NCBI RefSeq assembly: GCF_964340395.1
Contig: NC_135555.1
Span: 12,682,246 to 12,746,245 of the forward strand
Source: Glandiceps talaboti
Lineage: Eukaryota; Hemichordata; Enteropneusta; Spengelidae
Reading direction: 5' to 3'
Length of the DNA: 64,000 bases
Notes under the pieces: model-generated
The model's database searches: none
Told to the model about the DNA's origin: nothing
The model's input: the letters and a program-made list of their open reading frames with translations, nothing else
Part shown: positions 21,922 to 33,898 of the stretch, in pieces
Layout of the letters: each line of letters opens with the position of its first letter
How positions within the stretch are numbered: the stretch's first letter is position 1
Position numbers and translations under genes: made by a program

Positions 21922-24900
21922 ATTTGATTGATTGATGGACGGGTGAGTGGGTGGATGGATGGATGGATAATATGATGGATGGATGGATGGATGGGTGGGT
22001 GGAAGGATAGATGGATGGATTTATTTTTTGTTGCTTCAACTTGAGACTATAAATGCTCAAAATCTTCACTGAAATCAAAGAACTTGTTTCATAATAACAA
22101 TCAATATCAATCTTTATTGCGTAACATCATGCTTTAGCGAGCATGGTAAAGCATACAAAAATAAGTAAATAAAATACAATCATTTAGCCAACTGCTATAT
22201 TTTTTACATTAACAAGAAAGTTTCCAAGAGAAAGTTTATCATCTGCAGACAAAATATGTAAAAATTTACTTTAGTTATCTAAGGAATGAAAATTGTAATT
22301 ACTTAATGAAAAAGAAGAAAAAAGTTTCTTTCTCTCATTTATGTAATGAGAACAAATAATTAAATGATGAAATTCATCTTCTACCATATTTTGGCAAAAT
22401 TTACAGAATCTTTCATTCGCAGGAATCTTAATTCCATTTGAATGTTATAATCTGAAATTCTAAATTTAGTCACTAGTGTTCTATGGACAGGATTTGAACA
22501 AGGTATTTCTCAAAAACAAAATCTGTTTTAAACAATCTATATGTTCTCAATTTGTTTTTATCAGTACTATTTCTTCTAATGTCATTATGTAATTCCCTGA
22601 ATCAAGATTTTCAAAATTCTTTACATAAAGTATCATGAACTTTTTTGATTGTATAATTGAATTTGCAAAGATTTGACCAAATGCTGTTCTCACTATATTT
22701 ATCAAGTAAATTTCTTATATAAATGCCCCATTTTGAGTAACGCATAGAAGACATATAGGCTGCTCTCAGTAAACCATCTCCATCAACAATTAATCTATAC
22801 CAATACTTGAGCATCAGTTTTATTACAGTGAAATTGATAGGAAAACGACCCAATTCTCCAATAATACCACACCTTGAGGCCTTTTTAGAAACCCCAAGTA
22901 AAAATCTATAAAAAAAAAAAAACTAACATCATCAAGAAAATTTCTTTTGCCTTCAATTTCATAACCCCAAACTTCACAACCATAAGTCATAATAGGAACA
23001 ATTAAACGATCAAAAAGATCTAGCGCAACATCAATAGAAATACTCCCATTTGGAGAAATAGTTCTACGTAAACTAAACAGAGCTCTCATCGATTTAAGTT
23101 TTAAATTATTGAAGTTTTGTTTAAATTTACCATTAGCAGAAATGATGATACCATAATAACTATAATCCTCCTGCAGTCTACATATACGTATTATCTGATT
23201 CCGTTGTAGGCCATTGATTGTCATTGGAGGCTCCTGTGATGCAGATCAGGAAGGCATGGGTGCTTTTCAGGAATTTCCACAGGTAACATGCCATCACTTG
23301 ATATAATATAGGACCACTTCATGGCTAATGGCAGCCAAATTCGTGGAGATAAATGAATGTTTTATGAATACAGAGATTGAAATGGATATATTGACACCAA
23401 AGATATATGTATTAATACCAAAACTTCCTTCACAGATATTCTAGGAGGACACATGTGACCTGTATGCAACAACCCTTGCAGCCCTGTTGGTAGCCATCTT
23501 GAATATTCAAACCTCTATAGGGATGCATGGGTATCATCATGCAGATCCATATCAAACCAGTAGATCTTACAGATAACAAATTTTGAAGAAGAAATGTCAG
23601 TTTTGCATGGTTCAAACATTGTGACCTTTGCTGCATGTATTATGCAATACTTGTACTTAATAATTAGGAAGCTGAGCAATCATATTTTGAGAGCAAAACT
23701 TATTATAAGTTGTGGGATGTTATAATCATTACTTGCAATATTTTATTTGTTGACAGGTTGAAAGTACACGACTATACAGCAAATTTGCAGCAAGACCGTC
23801 CAAGATTGAAAGGATCCCATTCTATGTAGAAAAGGTAAAAATCTAGGAAATATTTTAGACTTTGTACTCCAGTTCTGACTTTTTCAGTGAATGCAAGTGC
23901 ATTTCTTGTCGCTCATCAAAGTAAAAGATACAATAACTCCATTGTTATCAGTAGTACAACAGATTTTGATACAACCATCAATATACTGTATCTATCAAGT
24001 ATAGAAAACACTGTTAGTAGAATATACCCCAGCATCTTACTTCTTCTTTTTCAAACTTTTCAAAGATGTTACCCGTGCTGACCAAATAGACAAAATTAAT
24101 CTCAGCATCTCATGTTCAGCTTTGAATGCACATCTTACTGTTTCTTGTATTTGCTTTAACTGATGATAGTCAAGGTGAAGGTATAAGTTAAAGGTGAGTT
24201 TATAGAGACCACCCAGTTTTCATTTCTGTTCTAGTGATATCCAGCTGTCATTTCTAAGATTAGTACATATTTTAGTCTCTGTTTTCCTCTACAGGCTGTG
24301 AGAACCAGCATAACTGGAAGACCTGGTGCCTGTTATATTGATCTTGCCGGTAGTATGGTCAACAAGAGAACATCATCATCTGAAGTAGAGTATGTTGAAC
24401 TTGCAAATACCATAAACATTTTGGGTGCAGATTATGTTAATGACTTTATTGGAAAAAGACTAATGTGGGAAAATTACTTTCATGAAATTGTACTTTCTTC
24501 TAGTAAATTTCTAGCCACATTGTGACCAGGACTCAACAGTACAATGTATAGTGTAAAAGTTTGACATTATGGACATATCTTTTTAGCTTCTGCTGGAAAG
24601 AGATCATGTGGTTAGTCTGTCTGCCTGTCTGTCTGTCTGCCTGTCTGTCTGTCTGTCTGTCTGTCTGTGTCATCGATATCTCAATAGAGTGGGTGGATGG
24701 ATTTTTGCTAGCAGTCACAGCATTATAACCTAATACTGGAGAAATGAATTTAGACATTTTTCAACAGCTTTCTTTTTTTCTCAATTTCTGTACACCATAT
24801 TACTTCGATCAGCTCTCCCTCTGACATCCACCATTTTCTGTCATCATAACCCTTCACTCTTTCTCCCTCTGACCCTACCCCAGTTTGGCTACGGTCACTG

Positions 24901-27900
24901 TAATTATCAAGTGTTTACACTCATTCAATTTCACTATAGGTTTGTAGAGAAATGTAGAGCTGGTCCACGTATGATGGCAGACCCTGATGCAGTGAAGGAA
25001 GCTGTCAATTTACTTACATCCTCATCAAGACCGCTGGTCATTGTTGGCAAAGGTCAGTATATCCATGGCAACTACAACCCCTGCAGCAGTTGTCTAAAGA
25101 TGCCTCTGATCAGATCATCATTTTATCAGTGGTGAACAATTATAACTGGCTATGTACATGCCAAAAAGTCTTCTCTGTATCACACTATCAAATTGCCATA
25201 CACTAATTCAAATCAACAAAGAGTTTCTCTAACGTAAGTTTCATGCCATGGTCTTATCAGTTAATTTATGTCTGGGAAAGTTAGTCATATTGCTGTGTAC
25301 TATATGACTAACTTTCACCGCATAAACAAACTGATAAAGCATGGTGTGAATCTATGTCTAAGGCATTTGTTGTTTTTATATCAATACATGTCAGTGTGAT
25401 ATGGAGAAGACTTTACAGTATCAAAGCTTTAATTGTCCAGTACTGATAATGTAATAATCTGATCAACAGCCTCTCTAAACACCTGCTGCAAGGGTTGTAG
25501 TACTGCAGGGTTTGTGAACCATAATGTGCATGCACCCAACACTGTTTTTTCCAACCATTTGTATTTTGTTGTCTTCAACACTTTTTATTTGGTTTCTTCA
25601 TAGGGGCTGCCATAGCACGTGCAGAAGACAGTGTACGTCAGTTCATTGAAACTCATAAACTGCCATTCCTACCAACACCAATGGGGAAAGGTGTTCTTCC
25701 TGATGACCATCCACTGTGTGTTGCACCTGCAAGATCCAGGTAAGCCTAATTCACTGGCATACATGTTGATTCATACATGTAGATTGTTTAATATATGGGA
25801 AGTGACCTCTACACGTGCATACTGAATGTTACATTGTGATTACTTCTGATTTAATACCCAATTTGTTTCCAAATCACTTCCTGTACAAACCTTTTACACA
25901 TTTATATTTTGCAACTTTAATATTAGGCTCTACAAATTCAGAATGGGTCTGTGTTGTTTCACACACAAGAAGAAGAAAAAAAAGGAGTTTATGCAACCTT
26001 GTGTCACTTAAATTTGATCATCAAGTCCCAGCATAAAGATTTACTAGTGCCAATGACTCTACAGTGGACTAACACTGGCTTTATGTACAAACCAAAATGA
26101 AACTATAGATTTTTATGAAAAGAAAGGAATGACATTTAATCGCTCAGTATGAAAATTTTACCTCTTATTGTAGGGCTTTGCTGAAAGCTGATGTTATTAT
26201 ACTGCTTGGTGCACGTTTGAACTGGATACTTCACTTTGGGATTGCACCAAGATTTGCTCCAGACACAAGATTTATACAGGTAGGAAATTATTCATTTATT
26301 GAAAGCATGGCGTCAAGATTTTATACTTTCTAATTACCAGGATGTTCTTGTGTTACATTTGACTTCATAGACCCATGGGCACCCCCCTCATACATCGGTC
26401 AACCCCTCCCAGGTGAGAAGAGGCCAGTGAGGGTAGAACAACATGACATATCTTACAGTCTAGTCATTTCTCCGTTCGACTTAGACTGGCACCAGTGGGA
26501 GACTTTTTTTGTCTACTAATCTTCAAATGTTTTGAATTTGTTATTCATTTCAAATTTTGTGAAGGAAAACGTGGTCAACTTCTTTTTAATTTAGAGCTTT
26601 AGTGTTCACCCAACTATTGCAACGTACCACTCACTCAGGTTGCTGTTTAACAAAAATGAACACAGCTGCCTTTATTCACAAAAAGGGTGAAAAAAAACAG
26701 AGACTTGATTAAGGCTACAGTTGACACTGATAAATGTGATAACCCATCTTTATTAACAGGGAGAAAATTGCTGGAATATGTTAAAATACCAAAATGGATT
26801 ATGTATAGCTATTGAATTTTTCTTGTATTTTCCATGTTGAAATTTAGGTTGATATATGTCCAGAAGAACTCAACAACAATGTGGGTTTAAGATGTACAGG
26901 TCTTGCTGGTGATGTGGGCCTAGTTACAGAACAGGTGAGTTGTAACTTGTAACAACAGACTAAAATGGTTATACCTGTTAGATGAAATACTTACTTTTCT
27001 TCACATATAATTTATTTAACGGTACTACTGTAAAACATTATTTAAAAGTTGATCTGAGTGAAAGAATGTTGCCAATCACTTGCATCATATGGATTTGAAA
27101 TCCCTTTTCACTTAATGTTTAACCTTATAAAGCCTAACAGCCTGTATTTATAGTATAATCATTTAGTGGTTAAACAGCTAAGTATCTGAATTCAGAATTT
27201 CATTTGAATTACAGCTAATGCAAGCACTTGGTAAGTTTCCTGGTGTGTATAAACATCCAGAGACAAGTTCATGGTGGAAAGAATTAGATGACAAGATTGC
27301 CAGTAATGTACAAGCTAGTAACGACCTTGCTGCACAGACATCCTTACCTATGAACTATTACAATGTCTTTGATAAGGTAAGTCATAAACTAATTGTTGTA
27401 AATGTACATACTCACCAGTAAATGAGTACAAGAAAAACTAGTTAGAATTGTCGACTAGTTTTGTACCTCCGCAGGCTTTATCAAGAAGTTTGATTTACAT
27501 ACACAGTGTAAATGTACATACTAACAGACTGTACTAGCTTTTTATATTTGACAATTATTCATCAGTGATGTTTTTTTTTGTTTCTAAAATTTTTGAATGA
27601 AACTCTGTTGATTGACATTATATGTACATGTTTGTATTTATCAACAGATGAGGAAAGTGTTACCTAAAGACTGTATTATTGTCAGTGAGGGCGCTAACAC
27701 CATGGATATTGGTCGCACTATGTTACCAAATTATTTACCAAGACATAGGTTTGACAACTTTACTTTACAATTACTTTTTACAAATACTTTGGTAATTTGT
27801 TTTTTTTGACAGGACAATCACTATCGTTGTCATTTTATGGTAGATTGTCACTTTGGTCTCTACAATACCCATCATGCAATAGTTTGACAACTACTCGTTT

Positions 27901-30476
27901 TCAATATGTCATCAGTTCAGGAAAAATCAAAACATTTTGAAAGTCTGCTAACAATTTTTTTTCTGTCAAGTCACAATAGAGTATAAAAATGTAAATTGTT
28001 CTTACTTTCAACAAATTCTGTTGAGTTTCTTTGTGAATTTTATCTGAAGTCCTATCAAAGTTAGGCACTAAACTTGATTCTCAACACTTTATTATTGTCA
28101 GTAGTGTTGTGGCTCTAAAATTGGTACGTTGTGATTTCTAAAATTGTTGTACTGTATGAATTTGAATATCAGAAAGACAAAAGATTGCATACTTTGGCCA
28201 CTTGGAGTGCTGTTCAAAAATGGCTTTTAGAACACAAGTGAGGGCCATTATAGTTAGTTGATTACTAAAACCTTCTTTGAAAAAAATATTAATTACCCAT
28301 TGTTTCATGGCAAAACTTGGTGACATCAGTCAATTGAAAAAGTATGCAAACTTTGTCTCAGATCATGTAATTTACAGGAACTTAAGATATTTTAACCACA
28401 TTTGTTGACTGCAAGGTGGGTAACCAAATTTAATGGTGTCATTGCTGAAACCTCTATGCATTGATAACATTTCTATAAGTGATCTAAACTTTTTTATTTT
28501 GTCATACATCCAGGTTAGATGCAGGTTCATTTGGTACAATGGGAGTTGGCCTAGGGTTTGCCATTGCTGCTGCAGTCTGGTTAAAACACATTGGATCTAA
28601 TAAGAGAGTTGTATGTGTGGAAGGGGATAGTGCATTTGGATTTTCTGGTATGGAATTAGAAACAGTTCATAGGTAAGAAACTCTGCACTTACTTTGGATT
28701 TTATGATATGGAAAGAAGTTTGTCTAACACAAATGACTGATCCCATCCTATCCTTATTACGCCACTGGTGCAGTAATACAAATACAAGAACTTGGGATTG
28801 AGTCATGGGCCTTTAAGTACTTTAAGTGTGTCAGATACCAATAACTAATCTAACACAGTACAATACATTTTATTCATTTACTTTAGATACAATCTACCTA
28901 TTTTATTTGTGGTTGTTAACAACAATGGCATTACCATGGGAATAGATGAGGACTTCTACCAAGCTGTGAGGGAAGAGAAACAAGAAGAGTCAAGGTTAGA
29001 AACTGAGATCACTGTCTTATCATACCAAGGTCTTTAGAAATCTAGTGTTATGCATCCTTTTTTTAAAGAAGAAATATGATAACATTATTATTATTGGGTT
29101 GTTGATGATCGCAGAGTGGTAAAAGCACTTGCCTCTGAGGTCAAAGTTCAAACCTTGGTTTGATTAAAATTTGCCATACTGTATTAGTGTCAAGAGTGTT
29201 CATCAGTTTGACAGTACTGAAAAATAGTCTGAAAGGTCCTGTCATTGGTCTGCTTATGTAACCACTAACTACCCACATGTGTGTGAGTAGATTTAAGCAG
29301 AAACAAAGAAGCCTGGATCTTTCAGGCTACACTGAACAACACAGGTTTTCCTTGGCCACTCTGGTTTCCTCTTGCCTTAACTCTAAGAGGTTGACCCTCA
29401 ATGAACTTTTGGAGAAGATATAAAGTCTCGTAGAATTGAACAGCATTTTAGGATCAGAATTTACTTTCTAACAAAAAGTCCGAAGCAGCAAAACCTTCAT
29501 TAAAAGTGGGATGGATATGTTATGAATTCAATTTGTTTACAAAAAGTTACAATTCATGCAAATTTCATACTGATAAGTGAAAGTGAATGAAACCAATGCA
29601 TATCTCATTTGACATCCAAGTTTTTTTATGAGTTAGTGAATTCAGAAGGTATCCTTGAAAATATCAAAATAAATCAGATAAAGTAACCACAAGTTTGTTC
29701 TTACAATTACTCTGGGTATGTATTTTGATTACAGACTACCGGTGGTAGCACTCTCACCCAATGCTAGGTATGACAAAATGATGGAAGCATTCCATGGCAA
29801 GGGTTACTATGTCAACACACCAGAAGAATTAGAGAAAGCATTGGATTCTTGTCTAAATGTGCATCCAACAACGCCCTCACTCATCAATGTTTTAATAAAT
29901 CCATCGTCTGACAGGAAAAAACAGGTAAAATATTCAGTTTGGGTCTTCTCTTTAGTATCTCACCATTGTAGCTACCTGATGCATGTATTGTGTTTTGTAT
30001 GTACATGTAGTAAATGATTCGAGTTGGTCATCACCCTGTTTTCAAATGTGTAATTCCAAATAGCTTGAATTTCACAGTGAAATAGACTATGCAGACCCTC
30101 CTGGGGGGAAGGGGGTACTTCCATTGAAAGGCTATGGTACATGCTACCCAAATGAGTCTACTTTTGGGTGTCTGAGTCTGCAATATGAGTCTTGGGGAAA
30201 AGGGGTTCATACCATGAAGATCCATATTGATTTTGCCTGTCAAATGGTAACTGTACCAATAGGGTGTCCATTAGTCATATGTTGTCTGGAAAGGAGAAGG
30301 GCTTTTCTCTTGCTAATCACGCATTCCTAGGTGACTAACCCCCACCCCAAGGGCTGACAACCCCATTGACATCCCTTTGCTCTGTTGGACATCATCTGAG
30401 GCCAAGTAACACTCATTCCATTGTCATTTTGTTTTCTCTGTAGGATTTTTTCTGGTTGACAAGAAGCAAAATGTGA
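19587..30476 (+). CDS. HACL1: 2-hydroxyacyl-CoA lyase 1 (peroxisomal, TPP-dependent)
   Basis: HACL1 cleaves 2-hydroxyacyl-CoA to formyl-CoA and an aldehyde in peroxisomal alpha-oxidation. Seventeen exons keep phase and give 575 residues (human 578): 19587-19646, 20367-20471, 21091-21131, 21630-21710, 23210-23282, 23757-23834, 24295-24389, 24940-25052, 25604-25739, 26174-26279, 26848-26934, 27215-27376, 27648-27748, 28514-28672, 28887-28994, 29735-29924 and 30444-30476. The catalytic-type Glu is in MRNEQA (about residue 53). The TPP/metal motif runs from GDSAFGFSG to NNNG (about 450-479). [23 protein letters not shown] and [12 protein letters not shown] match the family. The C-terminus is [11 protein letters not shown] is a PTS1-type signal where human has SNM. 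Possible polyadenylation signals are at 31314 and 31459. Confidence 0.97.
19966..19987 (+). repeat. Short (TG)n run
   Basis: About 11 tg dinucleotides in HACL1 intron 1. Confidence 0.85.
20880..21072. repeat. Dispersed repeat family (atagcaacagcc), two tandem copies in HACL1 intron 2
   Basis: The block aaatgtatgcaaatat...ctagcaacaaaaccac...catagcaacagcca occurs at about 20878-20930 and again at about 20995-21045. The second continues into gttgtgctacaacgccattg, matching the NTF2 intron copy at about 10690. The second copy ends 18 bp before the exon 3 acceptor. Confidence 0.65.
21830..22010. repeat. (ATTG)n / (GGAT)n microsatellite
   Basis: Interrupted tetranucleotide runs, first gatt then ggat, in HACL1 intron 4. 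Confidence 0.9.
22090..23200 (-). mobile_element. 5'-truncated non-LTR retrotransposon (LINE) fragment
   Basis: The minus strand encodes the C-terminal region downstream of a reverse transcriptase: [20 protein letters not shown], then [20 protein letters not shown], then after a frameshift at an A-run (22909-22922) LLGVSKK-type and [20 protein letters not shown] sequence. This arrangement is typical of the Jockey/CR1-like region after the RT palm. A 3' UTR-like stretch runs to about 22090, ending in an ataaagattgatattgattg tail. Upstream RT and endonuclease are missing. It is inserted antisense in HACL1 intron 4 and its 5' truncation point lies close to the exon 5 acceptor at 23209. Confidence 0.75.
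24605..24668. repeat. (GTCT)n microsatellite
   Basis: A tetranucleotide run with gcct interruptions, in HACL1 intron 7. Confidence 0.9.
26366..26470 (-). repeat. Dispersed repeat family (ggggttgaccgatgtgtgag), copy 3, reversed
   Basis: The reverse complement gives ctagactgtaagata, ccctcactgg, and aggggttgaccgatgtatga followed by a g-run and tgccc, in the same order as 14600-14660. It is in HACL1 intron 10. Confidence 0.6.
29098..29430 (+). mobile_element. Probable tRNA-derived SINE in HACL1 intron 15
   Basis: An A-box-like tggtaaaagcacttg at about 29117 and a consensus B box gttcaaacc at 29146-29154 are spaced as in a tRNA internal promoter. The body continues to about 29430 and includes ccactctggtttcctcttgc, reminiscent of conserved SINE core segments. 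Acceptor-stem pairing for a functional tRNA was not found, so a SINE is preferred. Confidence 0.55.
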
Positions 30477-31189
30477 TAACCATACCGATAATGCTGGATG
30501 GATAGGAATTTGTAATAACTCATCAGCACCAATAACCATGGCAACAAAAATATGAAGTATGTCAAAATTATGAACAGCCAAAAAATGTATCATTTGTCAC
30601 ATGAACATTGTTAACATGACTTCATGTTACCATGACAATGGGAATAAATCAGAGGGAACATAATTTTATAGATTACTCCAAAAAGTACTATGAATACTGG
30701 TACATCATATTAGCCGAATAGTAAAATCACAAGAATTGGTTACCATGACAACATAAGTGAATTAGCAGGAATTCGATATGTGGATTTCTCAAATATTTTG
30801 GACAGCCAAGTTATTGTTAGTCACATGACCAAAGCTAAAATGACTTGCATTGATCCTTTATTGGCTAGGAAAGGGTTATGGATGACCAAAAACAAATCAG
30901 AAGATATTTGTGAAAACACAGACTGAAAGTTAGTAGTACTATGAGTATCAGAAAGGTGCAATATTGACAACTGTGTAAAAATTTTACTAGACTAAATTTT
31001 GTAAATTGTCAAGGATTTTTTTTTTCAGAAGACATTTTTCATGCAAAAACAAAGTTGACAGCATAGCTAGACTTTTGTTATACTGATTCAAAGCTGCACT
31101 AGCTGCAAGTGGAACATTTTTTGAAACTTGTTATGTTAGATAGAATGACTTACTTGGAATATCGTACACCCTGCTGAACAGTGTTGAAT

Positions 31190-31310
31190 AACAGATATAT
31201 ATGTAGCTGTACACATAGTATGGTGCTATATTTTCAATCAAATTAATTTTTTTGGATCCGCACCCAAAAAATCACACTTTCAACTTACATTTTGTATTAC
31301 TGTACTTCTT
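31190..31310 (-). repeat. Dispersed repeat shared with lipid-transfer-gene intron (48320-48440)
   Basis: The reverse complement of this stretch (agttgaaagtgtgatttttt...atcaatt-rich...caccatactatgtgtac) aligns with 48330-48440 by eye, including accatactatgtgtac. Confidence 0.5.
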
Positions 31311-31524
31311 ATAAATAAAATAGATGAGTAATTGACATGTACAGTGTCTAATTATTGTATTCTAACAAATTTCAGTGAATATTGTATATCAAGATGTTTT
31401 GAAAAAATAACACCCCAGTTACAGTTAGTGCAGGTTTCAGACATATGTAATAATTAAAAATAAAGTCTTTGTAAAAAATAATTTTGTGTTTTTTTATTTT
31501 GTGTGGAAAAGAGACTGTAGAGAG

Positions 31525-31930
31525 GGCATGTATGTAATCACATAGAAGGTATGTATGTAGTCACAGAAGATATGTATGTAGTCACATAGAAGGTATGTAT
31601 GTAGTCACATAGAAGATATGTATCTAGTCACATAGAAGGTATGTATGTAGTCACATAGAAGGTATGTATGTAGTCACGTAGAAGGTATGTATCTAGTCAC
31701 AGAAGGTATGTATCTAGTCATATAGAAAGTATGTATGTAGTCACATAGAAGGTATGTATATAGTCACATAGAAGGTATGTATGTAGTCACATAGAAGGTA
31801 TGTATCTAGTCACAGAAGGTATGTATCTAGTCACATAGAAGGTATGTATCTAGTCACATAGAAGGTATGTATCTAGTCACATAGAAAGTATGTATGTAGT
31901 CACATAGAAGGTATGTATGTAGCCACATAA
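31525..31930 (+). repeat. ~23-bp minisatellite
   Basis: Units of the type gtatgtatgtagtcacatag plus aag are repeated about 18 times. Common variants are gtatctag for gtatgtag, and a shortened unit lacking 'tag' after tcaca. It lies just downstream of the HACL1 polyadenylation signals. Confidence 0.93.
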
Positions 31931-33639
31931 AATTATAGGTGTTAGAAAGATCTATGAAGGTATGTATGTATCAGGCATTTCACCTTGCCCTTGGTAAATG
32001 AAAGACCAAAGCTTGTGCAAGACAATTAATTACTTTCTTTATTTCATATAAGTTTCTCACATCATTATATTGCTATTTTTACAATCAAAACAGTAATTTC
32101 TTGAAAGATCATCAGTAAAAAATAATCACAGGGATTCATTACATCTTTGGACACAAGTCTTGCATAGTAAGTATCTGACACATTTACTCTACTTAGTAAG
32201 CAACATTTCTACTCACGAAATCAAATCATTTCTTGGAAGTGAATCCGCAAATTTTTGCCAATGTCTCATCAGCATCATCTAGGGGTGTACTACAAGAAAT
32301 ACCAAGAAGTTATTTGACTCTCTGTAAGTCTAAATTTTGATTAGTAACTATGAACCTAGAGTACATGAACAGTCAATCTCTCTCAAATTTATTCTTGTCC
32401 TAACACAAGGTATCCTAAGCATTATATTACAGACCAGCTTGACGTAAAAGATATGGGCTGTCACTGTATGGTCCAAGATATTAACTTTAGTTTCAATTTC
32501 AAATACTATGTTATTCCAGCTAGTATACTATGTTGAATCATATCTATCTACCAACTGGTATACACTCTCAGTAGACATTCGTACATATAAAAAGTCACAT
32601 AAAGATGTTACATTTGGGGTACCAATGAATTCAAAAAAACATCCCCTCTTAGTTCTCAGCTTCTCTGTGCATATGTAAGCAGGCTGCATTGGTTGCAATT
32701 CTTGGTACCTGCAATAACATTCTACCTCATGCTATTGGGTCAAAATAGAAGAAAAAGGTTGACTTATTCTCACATGCACCTATTAGTGATGCATGTGTAG
32801 ACAGAAGATTTGATGTTGAACAAGAAATGGAATGATTGTATCTTTGTGACAAGCCCAGGGGGTAAAGTCCATTTCAGGTATCGAGTATTCACTGCTTGAT
32901 AACTTTTAGTCCATATTGTGCATTTTATGTTGTACTCAGGCTTTGATTGAAAGTGGAGTCTCAGTTACAGACTACCACTTTGAAAACTGGAAAAAAACAA
33001 AGACTTGATACTTGAGAGTTGAAAAGTTATTTTAGAATCCAACCACTGCACATACTGCTAATATACATTTCTGTTAGATAACAGTGCCAAACCACATAAG
33101 TATACATACATAAATACCATATATCTTACTCTGTTGTGTCATTTGGTACTTTACTGTGGGGAGGGGGCAGTGACATCTTTCTTCCCAGGGGGCATAAATA
33201 TGAAAAATATTAATTTTCAGGCGATAAACCGTGTATTGTACAGAAAAAAAAAAATCAGTCATCAATGATGCTTGAGTTCAAAATGGGTCAAATGAGTTAT
33301 TACAACACCCTGTATGATGCCTCAGCTGTTGTCAAACAACACAATATAGATGAAAACATTTCTACAATCTTGTAACGGGAAGGTTTATTATAGTCTCTTA
33401 TCAGTAGAGTTTCCTAAAAAAAGAGACTTTACAACAATACAACAATAATTCTCTACTCAATTCTATGTGCAATTACAGTCTAGTCTACCTCAACTAAACA
33501 TTTTCAGGAAAGTTTCTTCAAGAAAATTTATCGAGCACAAAATTAAGTTACTGAATTTGATCATGACATTTAACAAAGTACAAAATCTATCTACATGTGT
33601 GTATGGATATAATGTACATGAACATATGTATGTTATGTG

Positions 33640-33725
33640 TGTGCATGTATGTATGTATGTATGTATGTATGTATGTATGTATGTATGTATGTATGTATGT
33701 ATGTATGTATGTATGTATGCATGCA
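33640..33725. repeat. (ATGT)n / (ATGC)n microsatellite
   Basis: A near-pure tetranucleotide run, open in all frames, which explains the long reading frames in this spot. Confidence 0.97.
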
Positions 33726-33898
33726 TGCATGCACACACGTACGTACGTGTCTGACTCTCTTGAGTATTTCAAACTCCTTTGGAAATCGCTACCATGAAAT
33801 GTGACAGCACTGGATTGTAATTCATTGAGTAGGAGATTTCACCACCAATGTCACCACTACAAATGTTTTGCTTTCATGACTCTATGTAATAAATATTT

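Larger units (their letters stand above)
30477..33898. other. HACL1 3' UTR and convergent intergenic region, no gene seen
   Basis: HACL1 (plus) and PIGU (minus) converge. The stretch has two AATAAA signals for HACL1 (31314 and 31459), a minisatellite at about 31525-31930, a copy of a repeat shared with 48300, and an ATGT microsatellite. No protein-like frame was recognised. Confidence 0.6.

Noticed and set aside
29098-29170. Functional tRNA gene
   Set aside because: A and B boxes are present, but I could not find a proper acceptor stem and the sequence continues as a SINE-like body.
30124-30330. 68-residue plus-strand frame after HACL1 exon 16
   Set aside because: It lies in HACL1 intron 16, resembles low-copy repeat sequence near 38440-38820, and lacks splice signals or homology.
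33467-33772. MYVCMYVC and IHTYIHTY frames
   Set aside because: They are ATGT microsatellite translation.
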